From Mycolicibacterium sp. P9-22 (GTDB lineage: Bacteria; Actinomycetota; Actinomycetes; Mycobacteriales; Mycobacteriaceae), in the NCBI RefSeq assembly GCF_008329585.1, contig NZ_NPKP01000016.1, positions 44,999-108,998 on the forward strand: DNA of 64,000 bases. The letters run 5' to 3'. A program made the translations under genes and the position numbers. A model generated the notes under the pieces. It did no database searches. It was not told where the DNA came from and worked only from the letters and a program-made list of their open reading frames with translations. Shown here piece by piece: positions 34,688 through 43,463 of the stretch. Position 1 is the first letter of the stretch. Each line of letters opens with the position of its first letter.

Positions 34688-35565
34688 GCCACCTGCATCG
34701 GGAAGAACATGGTCTGCAGCTGGGTGATTGCCAGATTAACGACCAGGATGCCCATCACGTTGATCACCACCGACGAGTTCACCGCATCCGCAACTCCGCG
34801 GGGACCACCTTTGGCTTCCATTCCGCGCAGCGAGGAGACGATCCCTGTGATGGCGGCGAAAATGATCGTCTTACCTATGGCGAAGTAAACGTCCACCGTC
34901 TTAGCGAAGGCACCGAAGGATTGCCAATATGTTCCGGGCGCGGCGTCGCTGACAGCCAGTGAGAGAAGAAATGACGCGACGACCGCCGACGCGAGGATGA
35001 CCGCACATAGAATCGGAGCGAGTACCAACAAGGCCAGGAATCGCGGCACAACGAGAAAACGCACCGGATTCACACCCATTGTTCGGAGCGCGTCGAGCTC
35101 GTCCCGGACCGCTCGCGCGCCGAGGTCGGAGGCGATCGCAGAGGCCGCAGCGCCTCCCATCAGTAGTCCAGCCGTGATTGGCGTACCCTGCCTGATCACC
35201 GCGACGCCGCTCGCCGCGCCCACCAGCGAGCTGGCTCCAACCTGGTTGATAAGCCCCGAGATCTGGACGGCGACCATAGCACCGAAGGGGATGGCCATCA
35301 ACACAGCCGGCAGTGCGGTCACCTTGTACAGCGCCCATGCCTGAATAATCGTCTCGCGCAACGGCAGTCGACCAGAGAGGGTGTCGGTGACGCAGTACCG
35401 CAGGACCTCGCCGGTCAACTTCGCCCCTCGTCCAATGGTTCCCATTGCTTGAACCGGGCGATTGAGAAGCGCCAGTACCGACTTGCCGATCCTGGCCAGG
35501 GCCGCGCGGACCGAAGACAACGCGCGATGCAGGGAGTCGGATCCTCCGTTCAAAGTCGCGACCAT
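34684..35565 (-). CDS. yrbEA: YrbE/MlaE-family permease, first of pair
   Basis: 293 residues. First gene of the mce operon. It has the MlaE family pattern: hydrophobic segments, GASPLVGAASG-like and SDLGARAVRDELDALRTMG motifs. It should form a heterodimeric inner-membrane channel with YrbE-B. The promoter should lie in 35566-36027. Confidence 0.9.
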   Translation of the reverse strand: MVATLNGGSDSLHRALSSVRAALARIGKSVLALLNRPVQAMGTIGRGAKLTGEVLRYCVTDTLSGRLPLRETIIQAWALYKVTALPAVLMAIPFGAMVAVQISGLINQVGASSLVGAASGVAVIRQGTPITAGLLMGGAAASAIASDLGARAVRDELDALRTMGVNPVRFLVVPRFLALLVLAPILCAVILASAVVASFLLSLAVSDAAPGTYWQSFGAFAKTVDVYFAIGKTIIFAAITGIVSSLRGMEAKGGPRGVADAVNSSVVINVMGILVVNLAITQLQTMFFPMQVA

Positions 35566-36027
35566 TAGCCCGCCACCTGTGTATGGAAATCAAGCGAAAC
35601 GCAGGTTCGCGCGAAGCCGGGCGTCCACACGGCCGCGCGTTTGCCGCGTGTGGCCGCCACGTCCGCGGCCAATACCGCAGTCACGCTTGGCTCTTCGAGC
35701 TGCCGAGTGCATTCCATGCGCGGTCGGGACCTGCTTCCATCCGGTCCCCGCTCCCAATGTCAGGGAATCTCGGGACGTCAATCCGGGCTGTCGATACTGG
35801 TGTGACCTGACTCATAATCGAGTCCTAGGTGCGCTGCGTAAAGGACTTTGGACCATATAGCTGAACTTTGCCGAATCAGCGCGCCCGTGCGAACGAATCG
35901 GTAAAGTTGGCAGGATCTGCTCAAGATTTTGAAGGACAACTAGGTCAGCGGTGACGGCGTTCTGGGTCGTGTGTGGAGCCCGTCGGCCGTAAGGCCAGGA
36001 ACAACCCTTCATCGCCCCATTCGGTGG
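35566..36027. other. Region upstream of the mce operon, no gene
   Basis: 462 bases between the mce operon and a secreted-protein gene. No frame here looks coding. The mce promoter should be here. One short inverted repeat, GACTCATAATCGAGTC at 35809-35824 (5-bp arms), lies about 245 bases before the first gene. I could not settle on a -35/-10 pair. Confidence 0.5.
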
Positions 36028-36660
36028 CTAGTCGCAAACGTGCGAGCGATTGATCTTGCTGCCCCAATGCCTGGTGCGCTGTACAGACGGGCCATAGATC
36101 CACGCAGTATTCCGGGCCCTGATACCGATGCCGACGTTCGAGAGGTGCTGCCACAAGCGATAGAACGACTCGCCCTGGTACAGCGGGAAATACGAGTTTC
36201 CTGCGAAGTCCTGGGTCTGGGTCAACGCCAAAGTCCGAGGCGCCAACCAGACAACAGACGCTTCGACATTAGCCGCTACGGCATCCGCCTGCGCTTGAAC
36301 CTGACCGACAGTCCAATCATTGCTCGCCGCCAGTAGATTGAACCCGAATTCGTCGACCTGACGTATCAGTTCGACGTAAATTGACGTGAACCACTGGCAC
36401 ATCTCCCGCTGCGCGTTGATATCCGCATCCGTCACGTCCTTCCTGGTTTCGTCGTAGGGGATGGGGAACTTCGGGGTCCAATTGGTGGGCACTACTTTCA
36501 CGGCAGGCAACGACGGGGCCGGTGGGTCGAACGGGCTGGCGGCCGCGGGACCTGTTCCGGCCAAGGAACCCCACACCAGTAATGCCATGCACGTCAAGAT
36601 TGCATTTAGAGTCTTCTGCAGCGCCGTTCGCAGACATTGCCGCTGTGGAGCTTGTGGCAT
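36028..36660 (-). CDS. Secreted protein of unknown function
   Basis: 210 residues. The N terminus (to about 42) has a long signal-like segment ending in GTGPAAASPFDPP. The mature part is acidic/aromatic (CQWFTSIYVELIRQVDEFG, YFPLYQGESFYRLW) with no motif I know. It is the nearest gene upstream of the mce operon, same strand, 462 bases away. Export is likely; function unknown. Confidence 0.65.
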   Translation of the reverse strand: MPQAPQRQCLRTALQKTLNAILTCMALLVWGSLAGTGPAAASPFDPPAPSLPAVKVVPTNWTPKFPIPYDETRKDVTDADINAQREMCQWFTSIYVELIRQVDEFGFNLLAASNDWTVGQVQAQADAVAANVEASVVWLAPRTLALTQTQDFAGNSYFPLYQGESFYRLWQHLSNVGIGIRARNTAWIYGPSVQRTRHWGSKINRSHVCD

Positions 36661-36789
36661 CTAACACCTCCGGGAAAGACGAGCGATCAGTGATACGACC
36701 GCCGGGCTGACTATGAATAGGTCACCGAAGATGCGAGTAAGTCCGACCTAATCCTGGCCGTGATTCGTATCGTTGCATCAGCACTCACC

Positions 36790-37305
36790 TCAGTTGATCT
36801 TGTTCAGCCTCAACGGCAGAACGATGGTGAGCGCCTTAACTCGTCCGCATGCGTACCGCTCGCCGACTGTCTTGTCGATGCCCTCGAGATACGGCGACCC
36901 GATCTGGGTGAGACCGTCGGAATCGGAGGGATAGAACTTGAAGGTCTGATGCCCGGGCAGGACCGATCCGTCCGGACACGGTTGCCAATTCGGCAGGTCG
37001 CGCTCGACATACCAAACGTTACCCTCGTTCGTGTAGAGCGAGGCTTCCCAGCCTTGATCGCTCGAAACTAGGCCGGTGCACGATACTTCCGTGGTGCACG
37101 TCGATGTGATGGTCCAGGTGCTGACGACGGTCGCTTCTTTGTGGAACGCGTAATCGGTGGTCGCCCATTCGCCATCGGAAAGCACGGTGAAGACGCCGTT
37201 GATTGCGACTGGGTCCACGCTCGCCCGGGCCGAAGGCAAGGCACAGCCTGCAGTCGCGGCAATAAACACAGCGGCGGCGCTGGCCACTTCCACAATCGGA
37301 CGCAT
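36790..37305 (-). CDS. Secreted protein of unknown function, possible lipoprotein
   Basis: 171 residues from ATG 37305, preceded by GAGGAGG; a GTG lies one codon earlier. The signal region contains FIAATAGC, which could be a lipobox, followed by ALPSARAS, a possible ordinary cleavage site. The mature part (GVFTVLSDGEWATTDYAFHK, four cysteines) resembles small secreted proteins common in mycobacteria, without assigned function. Confidence 0.68.
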   Translation of the reverse strand: MRPIVEVASAAAVFIAATAGCALPSARASVDPVAINGVFTVLSDGEWATTDYAFHKEATVVSTWTITSTCTTEVSCTGLVSSDQGWEASLYTNEGNVWYVERDLPNWQPCPDGSVLPGHQTFKFYPSDSDGLTQIGSPYLEGIDKTVGERYACGRVKALTIVLPLRLNKIN

Positions 37306-37436
37306 CACGGCCTCCTCGTCGGGTCACCCTGTGTTCCAACATTTCCCGATTCATCGGGAGGATGACCATCGCACCATATATGGCTTTTAACGGAGCAGGA
37401 TCGCAGAGTTCCGGATGCCGGAACAACCCGAAAACG

Positions 37437-37772
37437 TCAATCCGGCAGGACCGGCGCATAGGCGACTTCGCACAGCGTCGACTGAGCTGCTTCTACGAAA
37501 GCCGCCAACTGTTGCGGCGTGGCGTCGGGAAATTCATAGACGATGTCAGCCTTCGCGTCCTCTGCGGTGAAGCCCCAATGAAACAACGCACATACGGAGG
37601 TCGCGGCGGCCAGTGCGAACGCGACGTCGGTGCCGGACTCACCGACATCAAAGCCGCTGGTGGACAGCACTTCCAGGAAGTCATCGCTGGCATCAGCCTG
37701 AGCTGGCACGGCGAACGGCAGCGACAGGCCCGACGCAAGCAATGCCGCACTGATCCCGAGTCGGCTACGCAT
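37437..37772 (-). CDS. DUF732 small secreted protein
   Basis: 111 residues. A signal peptide (MRSRLGISAALLASGLSLPF, ending near AQADA) is followed by a DUF732 pattern: DDFLEVLSTSGF, a central CALFHWG and a closing AQSTLCEVAYAPVLPD, with two conserved cysteines. DUF732 proteins are abundant in mycobacteria and of unknown role. Third secreted-protein gene in a row upstream of the mce operon. Confidence 0.8.
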   Translation of the reverse strand: MRSRLGISAALLASGLSLPFAVPAQADASDDFLEVLSTSGFDVGESGTDVAFALAAATSVCALFHWGFTAEDAKADIVYEFPDATPQQLAAFVEAAQSTLCEVAYAPVLPD

Positions 37773-38958
37773 AGCGCCAAACTATAGCCCCAAGAACTCC
37801 TTTCCCGCGATAGTTCTTGAAGTTGTCTCTTGTACGATTATTACGCGGAGGTCATGCCTGCCGCAGTCGCCTTCGATCGGCTGGCAGGAGAAGTCCGCGA
37901 GGGACCGGACGGCAACCGGTGCCGTGCGGACAGAACATGGCGTGCCGTCCTGGGCGCGAACCAACTCGGAGCGGTCTTGCCACGGATTGGTGGCTGCGAC
38001 GCGGCCAGCTACCACTGGTGAGCATCACTTCTGCAGGATCGCCGGGTGGCAACCAGCCCTGCGGCTTCGCGGCCCCGATTGCGACCCAGTAACCGCGTTG
38101 AGATGACGCCGGGAATTTATGACGACGCCATAACGCTGGGTCAAGCATGAAACTCGTACCCGTCGTGCCACGCGGCGAGTTGTGACACCTACCCGATCGG
38201 GCAGTTTCCGCGTGCCAGACGGCGGGTAGATGCTGCACCTCATTGTGGCGCGGGCCACGTAGGTCCACGGTGGTGTGCAGGAGGGTGTTCCGCCCGTCCG
38301 ATACCGCAAGGAGTCGTCCAATGGCCATTGAGCTGATTCGAAATCGTTTTTCCCAGCGGGGTTCCATCGAGTTGTTCGGTCAGCAGAACCGCCAGGGTGT
38401 CGGACAGTTCCTCTGGAATGAGGTCGTGCTCCACGCTGTGTGTGCCGTCGCGGCGCCCGGTGCGGAACATGGTGTGCCCGGATGCTCACGGCGGTACCTA
38501 GTCCGACGCCGCACCGCACATTATCGCGGCGCCACACACCGCCGGGCATGGGGCGGAGCGGATCAATCTCGGCAGGTGCGACGATAGTAAATAAATTGGT
38601 GGACAATGCCATTCGCCGGCAGTGGTCGGCGCGCGAGCCGAATGGGCGGTGTTTACTGCCCATTCGGTTGGTGTGGCGGAGCCAATTTCGGTTGCCCTAG
38701 CGCGAGCGGTAGGCATAACACTAGAGGACCCAAATCCGAATAGCACAAAGGGCTGATAAAGGAATTGCTTGTCGAAGACGTTTTCATCGACGGTGTCTGA
38801 ACGTCTAGTGACTATGACACCGGCTTTGAGAAGCTACCGTTACTCGGCGTTGTTGAACTCGAACTCGTTCCGGTACTGAACACGAAGCGGCGGCGGCTCT
38901 ACGGTCGAGTAGCGCCGCTACTTCGTCGGGTCAACCGACCACCTCCGCGCAACATCGA

Positions 38959-38994
38959 GCATCGGCATCGGCATCGGCGTTGGCGTTGGCGTTG
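38959..38994. repeat. Hexamer array: GCATCG x3 then GCGTTG x3
   Basis: Three tandem copies of GCATCG (38959-38976) followed directly by three of GCGTTG (38977-38994). The next hexamer begins GCAT. Likely slippage-derived. Confidence 0.9.
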
Positions 38995-39223
38995 GCATGA
39001 CTTGAAGCATGGAGAAGGTTCGCCGTTGCGCGTTACTCCGGGTGATTGTACTTCTGCGTGAGAAACAGCAGTCCCCTCACTTGGCCGCTCTCAGAGTTCT
39101 CATCGGGCTTCGCCAATCAAAAGTCCGTTTGAGGTGGACGAAAGTGGAAACCGCACCGTAGTGCATGGTCAACACGGGCGACCGTATTGAGTTTTGTCAG
39201 CTACACCACGGGGACCGCTACCG

Positions 39224-39259
39224 CTGCAACTGCAACTGCAACTGCAACTGCAACTGCAA
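39224..39259. repeat. Hexamer array: CTGCAA x6
   Basis: Six perfect tandem copies of CTGCAA. A small frame through it would read alternating Cys-Asn, which is unlikely to be a real protein. Confidence 0.92.
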
Positions 39260-39691
39260 CGAACCTACTGTTGCACAAACAGATTTAGAAATCGATTGGC
39301 AGGCAGCGAGTTGTATGTGGTCGAACCCAGGGGCCGACACTCGATCTAGAAACTCGTCGGCTACGGTTGCGGGTCAAACCAATACGGAGGCAGTCATAGG
39401 ATTGACCGAACCACGCCCTACTCCGTCGACTACTACCCAGTAGACACCCGCCTGTTCAGGTGTGAAGCTGGTCGCGACATTGAGATCATCAAGTCGAGGA
39501 ACCCTTTACCACCGCGGCGGGGCGCTGTTTCGAAGAGCGCGTCGCCAGCACGGCCGGGGCGTGGCGCAATGTCCGCCCCAAGGTTTCCGCGGGCCAAAGC
39601 TGCCACGAAACACGCAGAAATGGAAACGACAAGGCGTACGTCGACTTACAAATCGGGGTCAATCTGTCATGATGGTCACTCAGTACGTTCA

Positions 39692-39708
39692 CTGGACATC
39701 CTGTCCAG
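39692..39708. promoter_or_regulatory. Candidate operator upstream of the BVMO gene
   Basis: CTGGACATCCTGTCCAG: perfect 7-bp arms around TCC, ending 19 bases before the BVMO start. The TetR gene coupled to the BVMO gene (41536) is the natural candidate to bind it. Confidence 0.6.
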
Positions 39709-39727
39709 CGAGATGGACGGAGCGACG

Positions 39728-41539
39728 ATGTCACCGGGTCCCCAACCTGCGATGTATGACGCCGACTGGGTACGCGCCAAGTACGCGGCCGAGCGCGACA
39801 AGCGCCTGCGCCCCGATGGCGTGGAGCAGTTCGTCGAGGTCACCGCCGATTTCTCGCACTACGCCGACGACCCGTACACCCCGCGCGCCGAACGTGAACC
39901 CGTCAGCGATCACACCCAGGTGCTCATCATCGGGGGCGGGCTGGGCAGCCTCATCGCCGCGGCCCGGCTGCAGGAAGCCGGGATCACTGACATCCGGGTG
40001 GTGGACACAGCCGGCGACTTCGGTGGCACCTGGTACTGGAACCGCTACCCCGGTGCCCAGTGCGATATCGAGTCCTATATCTATCTGCCGCTGCTCGAAG
40101 AACTGAACTACGTCCCGTCCGAGCGCTACGCTCACGGCCCGGAGATTCGGGAACACCTGCAGGCCATCGCCCGCCACTACGGGCTGTACCGAAATGCGCT
40201 GCTGCAGACCACCGTCACCGCCATGACGTGGAACGACCACGCTCAGCACTGGATCATCGAGACTGATCGGAAAGACCAACTCACCGCCAACCTGGTCGCC
40301 GTCTCCCCCGGCTCCCTGACCCGGCCCAAATTGCCGGGCATTCCGGGCATCAACGAGTTCCGCGGGCACACCTTCCACACCAGCCGCTGGGACTACGACT
40401 ACACCGGCGGGGACGAGTCCGGCGGCCTGACCAAGTTGCGCGACAAGAGGGTCGGCATCATCGGCACCGGGGCCACCGGCCTGCAGTGCATCCCCCACTT
40501 GGGCCGGGAAGCCCAGCAGCTCTATGTATTTCAACGCACCCCGAGCACCGTCGCCGAACGCAACAACCGCCCGACCGACCCGGCCTGGGCAGCCACGCTA
40601 GAACCGGGCTGGCAGCGCGAGCGGATGGAGAACTTCACCCGGGTCACCTGTGGGGTGGAGATGGATCTCGATCTCACCGACGACGGCTGGACACGCAACG
40701 CCCTGACGCTTACGGAGCCGGCCGTCATCCGCGAAACCCAGCGACTCGGCCGGGAGATGACCCCCGATGAGATCACCGAGTTCCTCTACCGCGCCGACTG
40801 GGACGCGATGGAACGGCTGCGCGGACGCATCAGCGCGGTGGTCACCGACGAGCAGACCGCCGAAGCACTCAAGCCCTGGTTCAAGCTGAACTGCAAACGC
40901 CCCGGCTACCACGACGAATACCTCAAGACGTTCAACCGGGACAACGTCACGCTGGTCGACACCGACGGCCGCGGCGTCGAACGATTCACCGAGACCGCCG
41001 CCGTCGTCGATGACGTGCACTACGAACTCGACGCCCTGATCTTCGCGACCGGATTCGAGGTCGGCACCGAATTCACCCGCCGCCTCGGCTTCGAGATCAT
41101 CGGCCGGGACGACACCAAGCTCAGCGACAAATGGGCCAAGGGCATGCGCACCCTCCACGGCCTGCAGTCGCACGGTTTCCCGAACTGTTTCTTCCTGGGC
41201 TACACCCAGTCCGGGGTCTCCCCCAACTACACCCACACCGCCGAGGAACGCGCCCGCCACTTCACCTACCTGGTCGGCACCTGGGTACGACGCGGCGCGA
41301 CAACCATCGAGGCAACCCGCGAAGCCGAGGAAGAGTGGCTCTCGGCGATGAACGAGGCCTCGGAGAAACCCAAGGCTTTCTACGAGGACTGCACGCCGAG
41401 TTACCTGAGTTCCGAAGGCGAGAAGGACAATCCGCACGGCATGCTGGCCAACAACTTCGGCGGCAAACCCACCGAATTTTTCGACATGCTCAGTGCCTGG
41501 CGGGCCACCGGTCGCCTGGAGGGGGTGACGATCGCATGA
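39728..41539 (+). CDS. Baeyer-Villiger-type flavin monooxygenase
   Basis: 603 residues from ATG 39728, chosen for GGAG 5 bases upstream; the frame stays open to 39569. Two dinucleotide motifs: GGGLGSLIAAARL (FAD) and GTGATGLQ (NADPH). Between them FRGHTFHTSRWDYDY fits the BVMO fingerprint FxGxxxHxxxW[PD]. The N-terminal extension before the FAD motif is typical of the larger cyclohexanone/steroid monooxygenase group. The enzyme inserts oxygen next to a ketone to give an ester or lactone. It is followed at ATGA overlap by a TetR gene and then by an LLM-type monooxygenase gene. Confidence 0.9.
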   Translation: MSPGPQPAMYDADWVRAKYAAERDKRLRPDGVEQFVEVTADFSHYADDPYTPRAEREPVSDHTQVLIIGGGLGSLIAAARLQEAGITDIRVVDTAGDFGGTWYWNRYPGAQCDIESYIYLPLLEELNYVPSERYAHGPEIREHLQAIARHYGLYRNALLQTTVTAMTWNDHAQHWIIETDRKDQLTANLVAVSPGSLTRPKLPGIPGINEFRGHTFHTSRWDYDYTGGDESGGLTKLRDKRVGIIGTGATGLQCIPHLGREAQQLYVFQRTPSTVAERNNRPTDPAWAATLEPGWQRERMENFTRVTCGVEMDLDLTDDGWTRNALTLTEPAVIRETQRLGREMTPDEITEFLYRADWDAMERLRGRISAVVTDEQTAEALKPWFKLNCKRPGYHDEYLKTFNRDNVTLVDTDGRGVERFTETAAVVDDVHYELDALIFATGFEVGTEFTRRLGFEIIGRDDTKLSDKWAKGMRTLHGLQSHGFPNCFFLGYTQSGVSPNYTHTAEERARHFTYLVGTWVRRGATTIEATREAEEEWLSAMNEASEKPKAFYEDCTPSYLSSEGEKDNPHGMLANNFGGKPTEFFDMLSAWRATGRLEGVTIA

Positions 41540-42123
41540 CCAGTGCCACCAAGAAACTCACCATGCGCGACCGCCACCGCATCATGACCCGCGACCACAT
41601 CATGACCTCCGCCCTGGAGGCATTCGCCGAACGCGGTTACGTCACCACCACGATCGACCACATCGTGCAGCGCGCCGGCATCGGGCGCGCGACGTTCTAC
41701 CTGCATTTCGACAGCAAGGCCGCAGTGCTGCGAGAGCTGCGGAACACCCGGATGACGGTGTGGTCAGACGAAGATCACCCCCGCGGCGGCAGATCAGGCC
41801 GCCCCACGGTCCGCTCCTTCTTCGAGAAGGTCGTCGATTTCTACACCTCGACCCCTGAGTTGTACACGGCGCTGCACCAGGCGCGTGCGGCGGATCCAGA
41901 GTTCGCCGCGGCGCACCGCGCGACCATGGAAGCCAACGTAAAGGACTGGGCGCGAACGAATGCCATGCCCGGTGCCACCGAACCCCAACTGCGGCTAGCC
42001 ATCGCGATGATGTACACCATGGTCGACTCGTTCATGCATCTGTGGCTTGTCGACGGGTGGCCGCTGGAGCGCGACGCGGCCATCGAGGCGATGACCGATG
42101 CACTGTACGCCACCATGCGCTGA
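41536..42123 (+). CDS. TetR-family regulator coupled to the BVMO gene
   Basis: 195 residues from ATG 41536, overlapping the BVMO stop as ATGA; the open frame runs further upstream inside the BVMO gene and is not used. The helix-turn-helix is at about 25-70 (TTIDHIVQRAGIGRATFYLH). It probably represses its own operon through the palindrome at 39692-39708. Confidence 0.88.
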   Translation: MTSATKKLTMRDRHRIMTRDHIMTSALEAFAERGYVTTTIDHIVQRAGIGRATFYLHFDSKAAVLRELRNTRMTVWSDEDHPRGGRSGRPTVRSFFEKVVDFYTSTPELYTALHQARAADPEFAAAHRATMEANVKDWARTNAMPGATEPQLRLAIAMMYTMVDSFMHLWLVDGWPLERDAAIEAMTDALYATMR

Positions 42124-42156
42124 ACGCGCCTCACACTCTACGACAGGAGCCACCCG

Positions 42157-43455
42157 ATGGCCGAAAAACGCTATCTGCACCTGAATCTGGTTGCCAACGA
42201 CATCAACCTGCACCAGGGTGCCTACAAGTACGAACAGGCACACGAGGTGCCCGAACGCAGCACCTTCGAGCGACTCATCGAGTACGGCAGGTTCGGTGAC
42301 GAGGGCTTGTTCACCGCTTTGTTCGTCGGCGACATCCCGGGCTTGAACGGATCGCCGGCGTTCGACGGCGGGCCCGCCGAACCCATCACCGCTCTGACCG
42401 CGATCTCGCAGCACACCAAGCATGTCGGGCTGATCGCCACCGCATCGACGACGTTCTACGATCCCTACAACCTGGCCCGGCTGCTGGCCTCGCTCGACCA
42501 GGCCTCGGACGGCCGCGCCGGGTACAACGCGGTCACCTCGGTCATCGACCAGTTCGCGCTGAACTACAGCCTGAAACAGCATCTGGATCGCGAGGCGCGC
42601 TACCAGCGCGCCGACGAGTTCCTCGATGTCATGCGGGCTTTGTGGGACAACCGATCCCTGCGCCGCGACCCGGACGGTCTGGCCCGGTTCTACGCCGAGC
42701 CGATCAACCACCAGGGCGACCTGTTCGGGGTGACCGGCCCGCTCAACGTCGCACCCAGCCGGCAGGGCCGACCGCTGATCGCGCAGGCCGGCGGTTCGGG
42801 TGCGGGCATCAGGGTCGCCGCCAAGCACGCCGACATGGTGTTCACCAACTCCTCCACCCGGGAAAGCGCCGCCGAATACCGCGCGACGCTGAACAAGGCA
42901 CTCGTCGAGCAGGGCCGCACCCCGGGTTCGGTGCCGCCCATCCCGGGGCTCATCCCCTACCTCGGTAGAACCACCAAGGATGCCGAGGACAAGCTGGCCG
43001 AGCTCGACAGCTTCGTCGACTGGGAGCCGATCGCCCCATTCGCGTTGGGACAGTTCGGCCTTGACATCCAGTACGGCGACATCGACGACCCGTTCCCGAC
43101 CCATGAATTGCCCCGACCCCATGATGTCGAGAAGACGATCAAGAGCACCTTCGGGAATTACGTCGGCCTGTACCACTGGATTCAGGAGCGCCCCGGCGTG
43201 ACGGTGCGCGAGGTCGTCGCCCAGGCCGTCGGGCGCGGTGGCGCCACACACCGCAAGTTCGTCGGCACCTACGACGATCTGGTCGAGGACCTCGCGGCCT
43301 GGCACGAGGACGGCAACGTCGGCGGCTTCAACCTGATGTTCTCGGCGGGTTCGGCCGCCATCCGCGAGTTCATCGACGAGGTGGTCCCCCGGCTCATCGA
43401 CCGCGGCATCTACCGGGACACGCCCGCGGACCGCCCACTGCGGGAACGGTTCTAG
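42157..43455 (+). CDS. LLM-class flavin-dependent monooxygenase (NtaA/DszA type)
   Basis: 432 residues, starting after AGGAG. Sequence features of the NtaA/SnaA/DszA group: GDEGLFTALFVGD, TASTTFYDPYNLARLLASLD, GRAGYNAVTS and RPLIAQAGGSGAG. Such enzymes use reduced FMN from a separate reductase to oxidise sulfones, chelators or alkanes. No flavin reductase gene is adjacent. Same strand as BVMO and TetR, 33 bases on. Convergent with the alarmone synthetase gene, with 8 bases between stops. Confidence 0.88.
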   Translation: MAEKRYLHLNLVANDINLHQGAYKYEQAHEVPERSTFERLIEYGRFGDEGLFTALFVGDIPGLNGSPAFDGGPAEPITALTAISQHTKHVGLIATASTTFYDPYNLARLLASLDQASDGRAGYNAVTSVIDQFALNYSLKQHLDREARYQRADEFLDVMRALWDNRSLRRDPDGLARFYAEPINHQGDLFGVTGPLNVAPSRQGRPLIAQAGGSGAGIRVAAKHADMVFTNSSTRESAAEYRATLNKALVEQGRTPGSVPPIPGLIPYLGRTTKDAEDKLAELDSFVDWEPIAPFALGQFGLDIQYGDIDDPFPTHELPRPHDVEKTIKSTFGNYVGLYHWIQERPGVTVREVVAQAVGRGGATHRKFVGTYDDLVEDLAAWHEDGNVGGFNLMFSAGSAAIREFIDEVVPRLIDRGIYRDTPADRPLRERF

Positions 43456-43463
43456 CTGAGCCG

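Larger units (their letters stand above)
37773..39727. other. Gene-poor region with hexamer repeats
   Basis: About 1.95 kb without a gene I can support. Several frames of 60-210 codons exist on both strands, but their residue use (Arg, Pro, Cys-rich) and lack of ribosome binding sites argue against them. On the minus strand near 38240-38470, VEHDLIPEELSDTLAVLLTEQLDG looks more protein-like and might be the trace of a decayed gene. Two hexamer arrays lie at 38959-38994 and 39224-39259. Base composition appears to rise sharply in GC just to the right. Confidence 0.55.

Noticed and set aside
37852..38367. Minus-strand frame of 171 codons in the gene-poor region
   Set aside because: Arg/Pro/His-rich composition, no clear start signal, overlaps several equally long frames.
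38025..38663. Minus-strand frame of 212 codons
   Set aside because: Composition of a non-coding GC-rich frame and no ribosome site; only kept as part of a possible decayed gene.
38959..39259. CRISPR-like array
   Set aside because: Units are 6 bases without spacers; these are simple tandem repeats.
39165..39443. Open frame through the CTGCAA array (Cys-Asn repeats)
   Set aside because: No ribosome site, repeat-derived composition and no protein-like flanks.
41995..43305. Minus-strand frame of 436 codons
   Set aside because: Antisense to the LLM monooxygenase gene; no motif.
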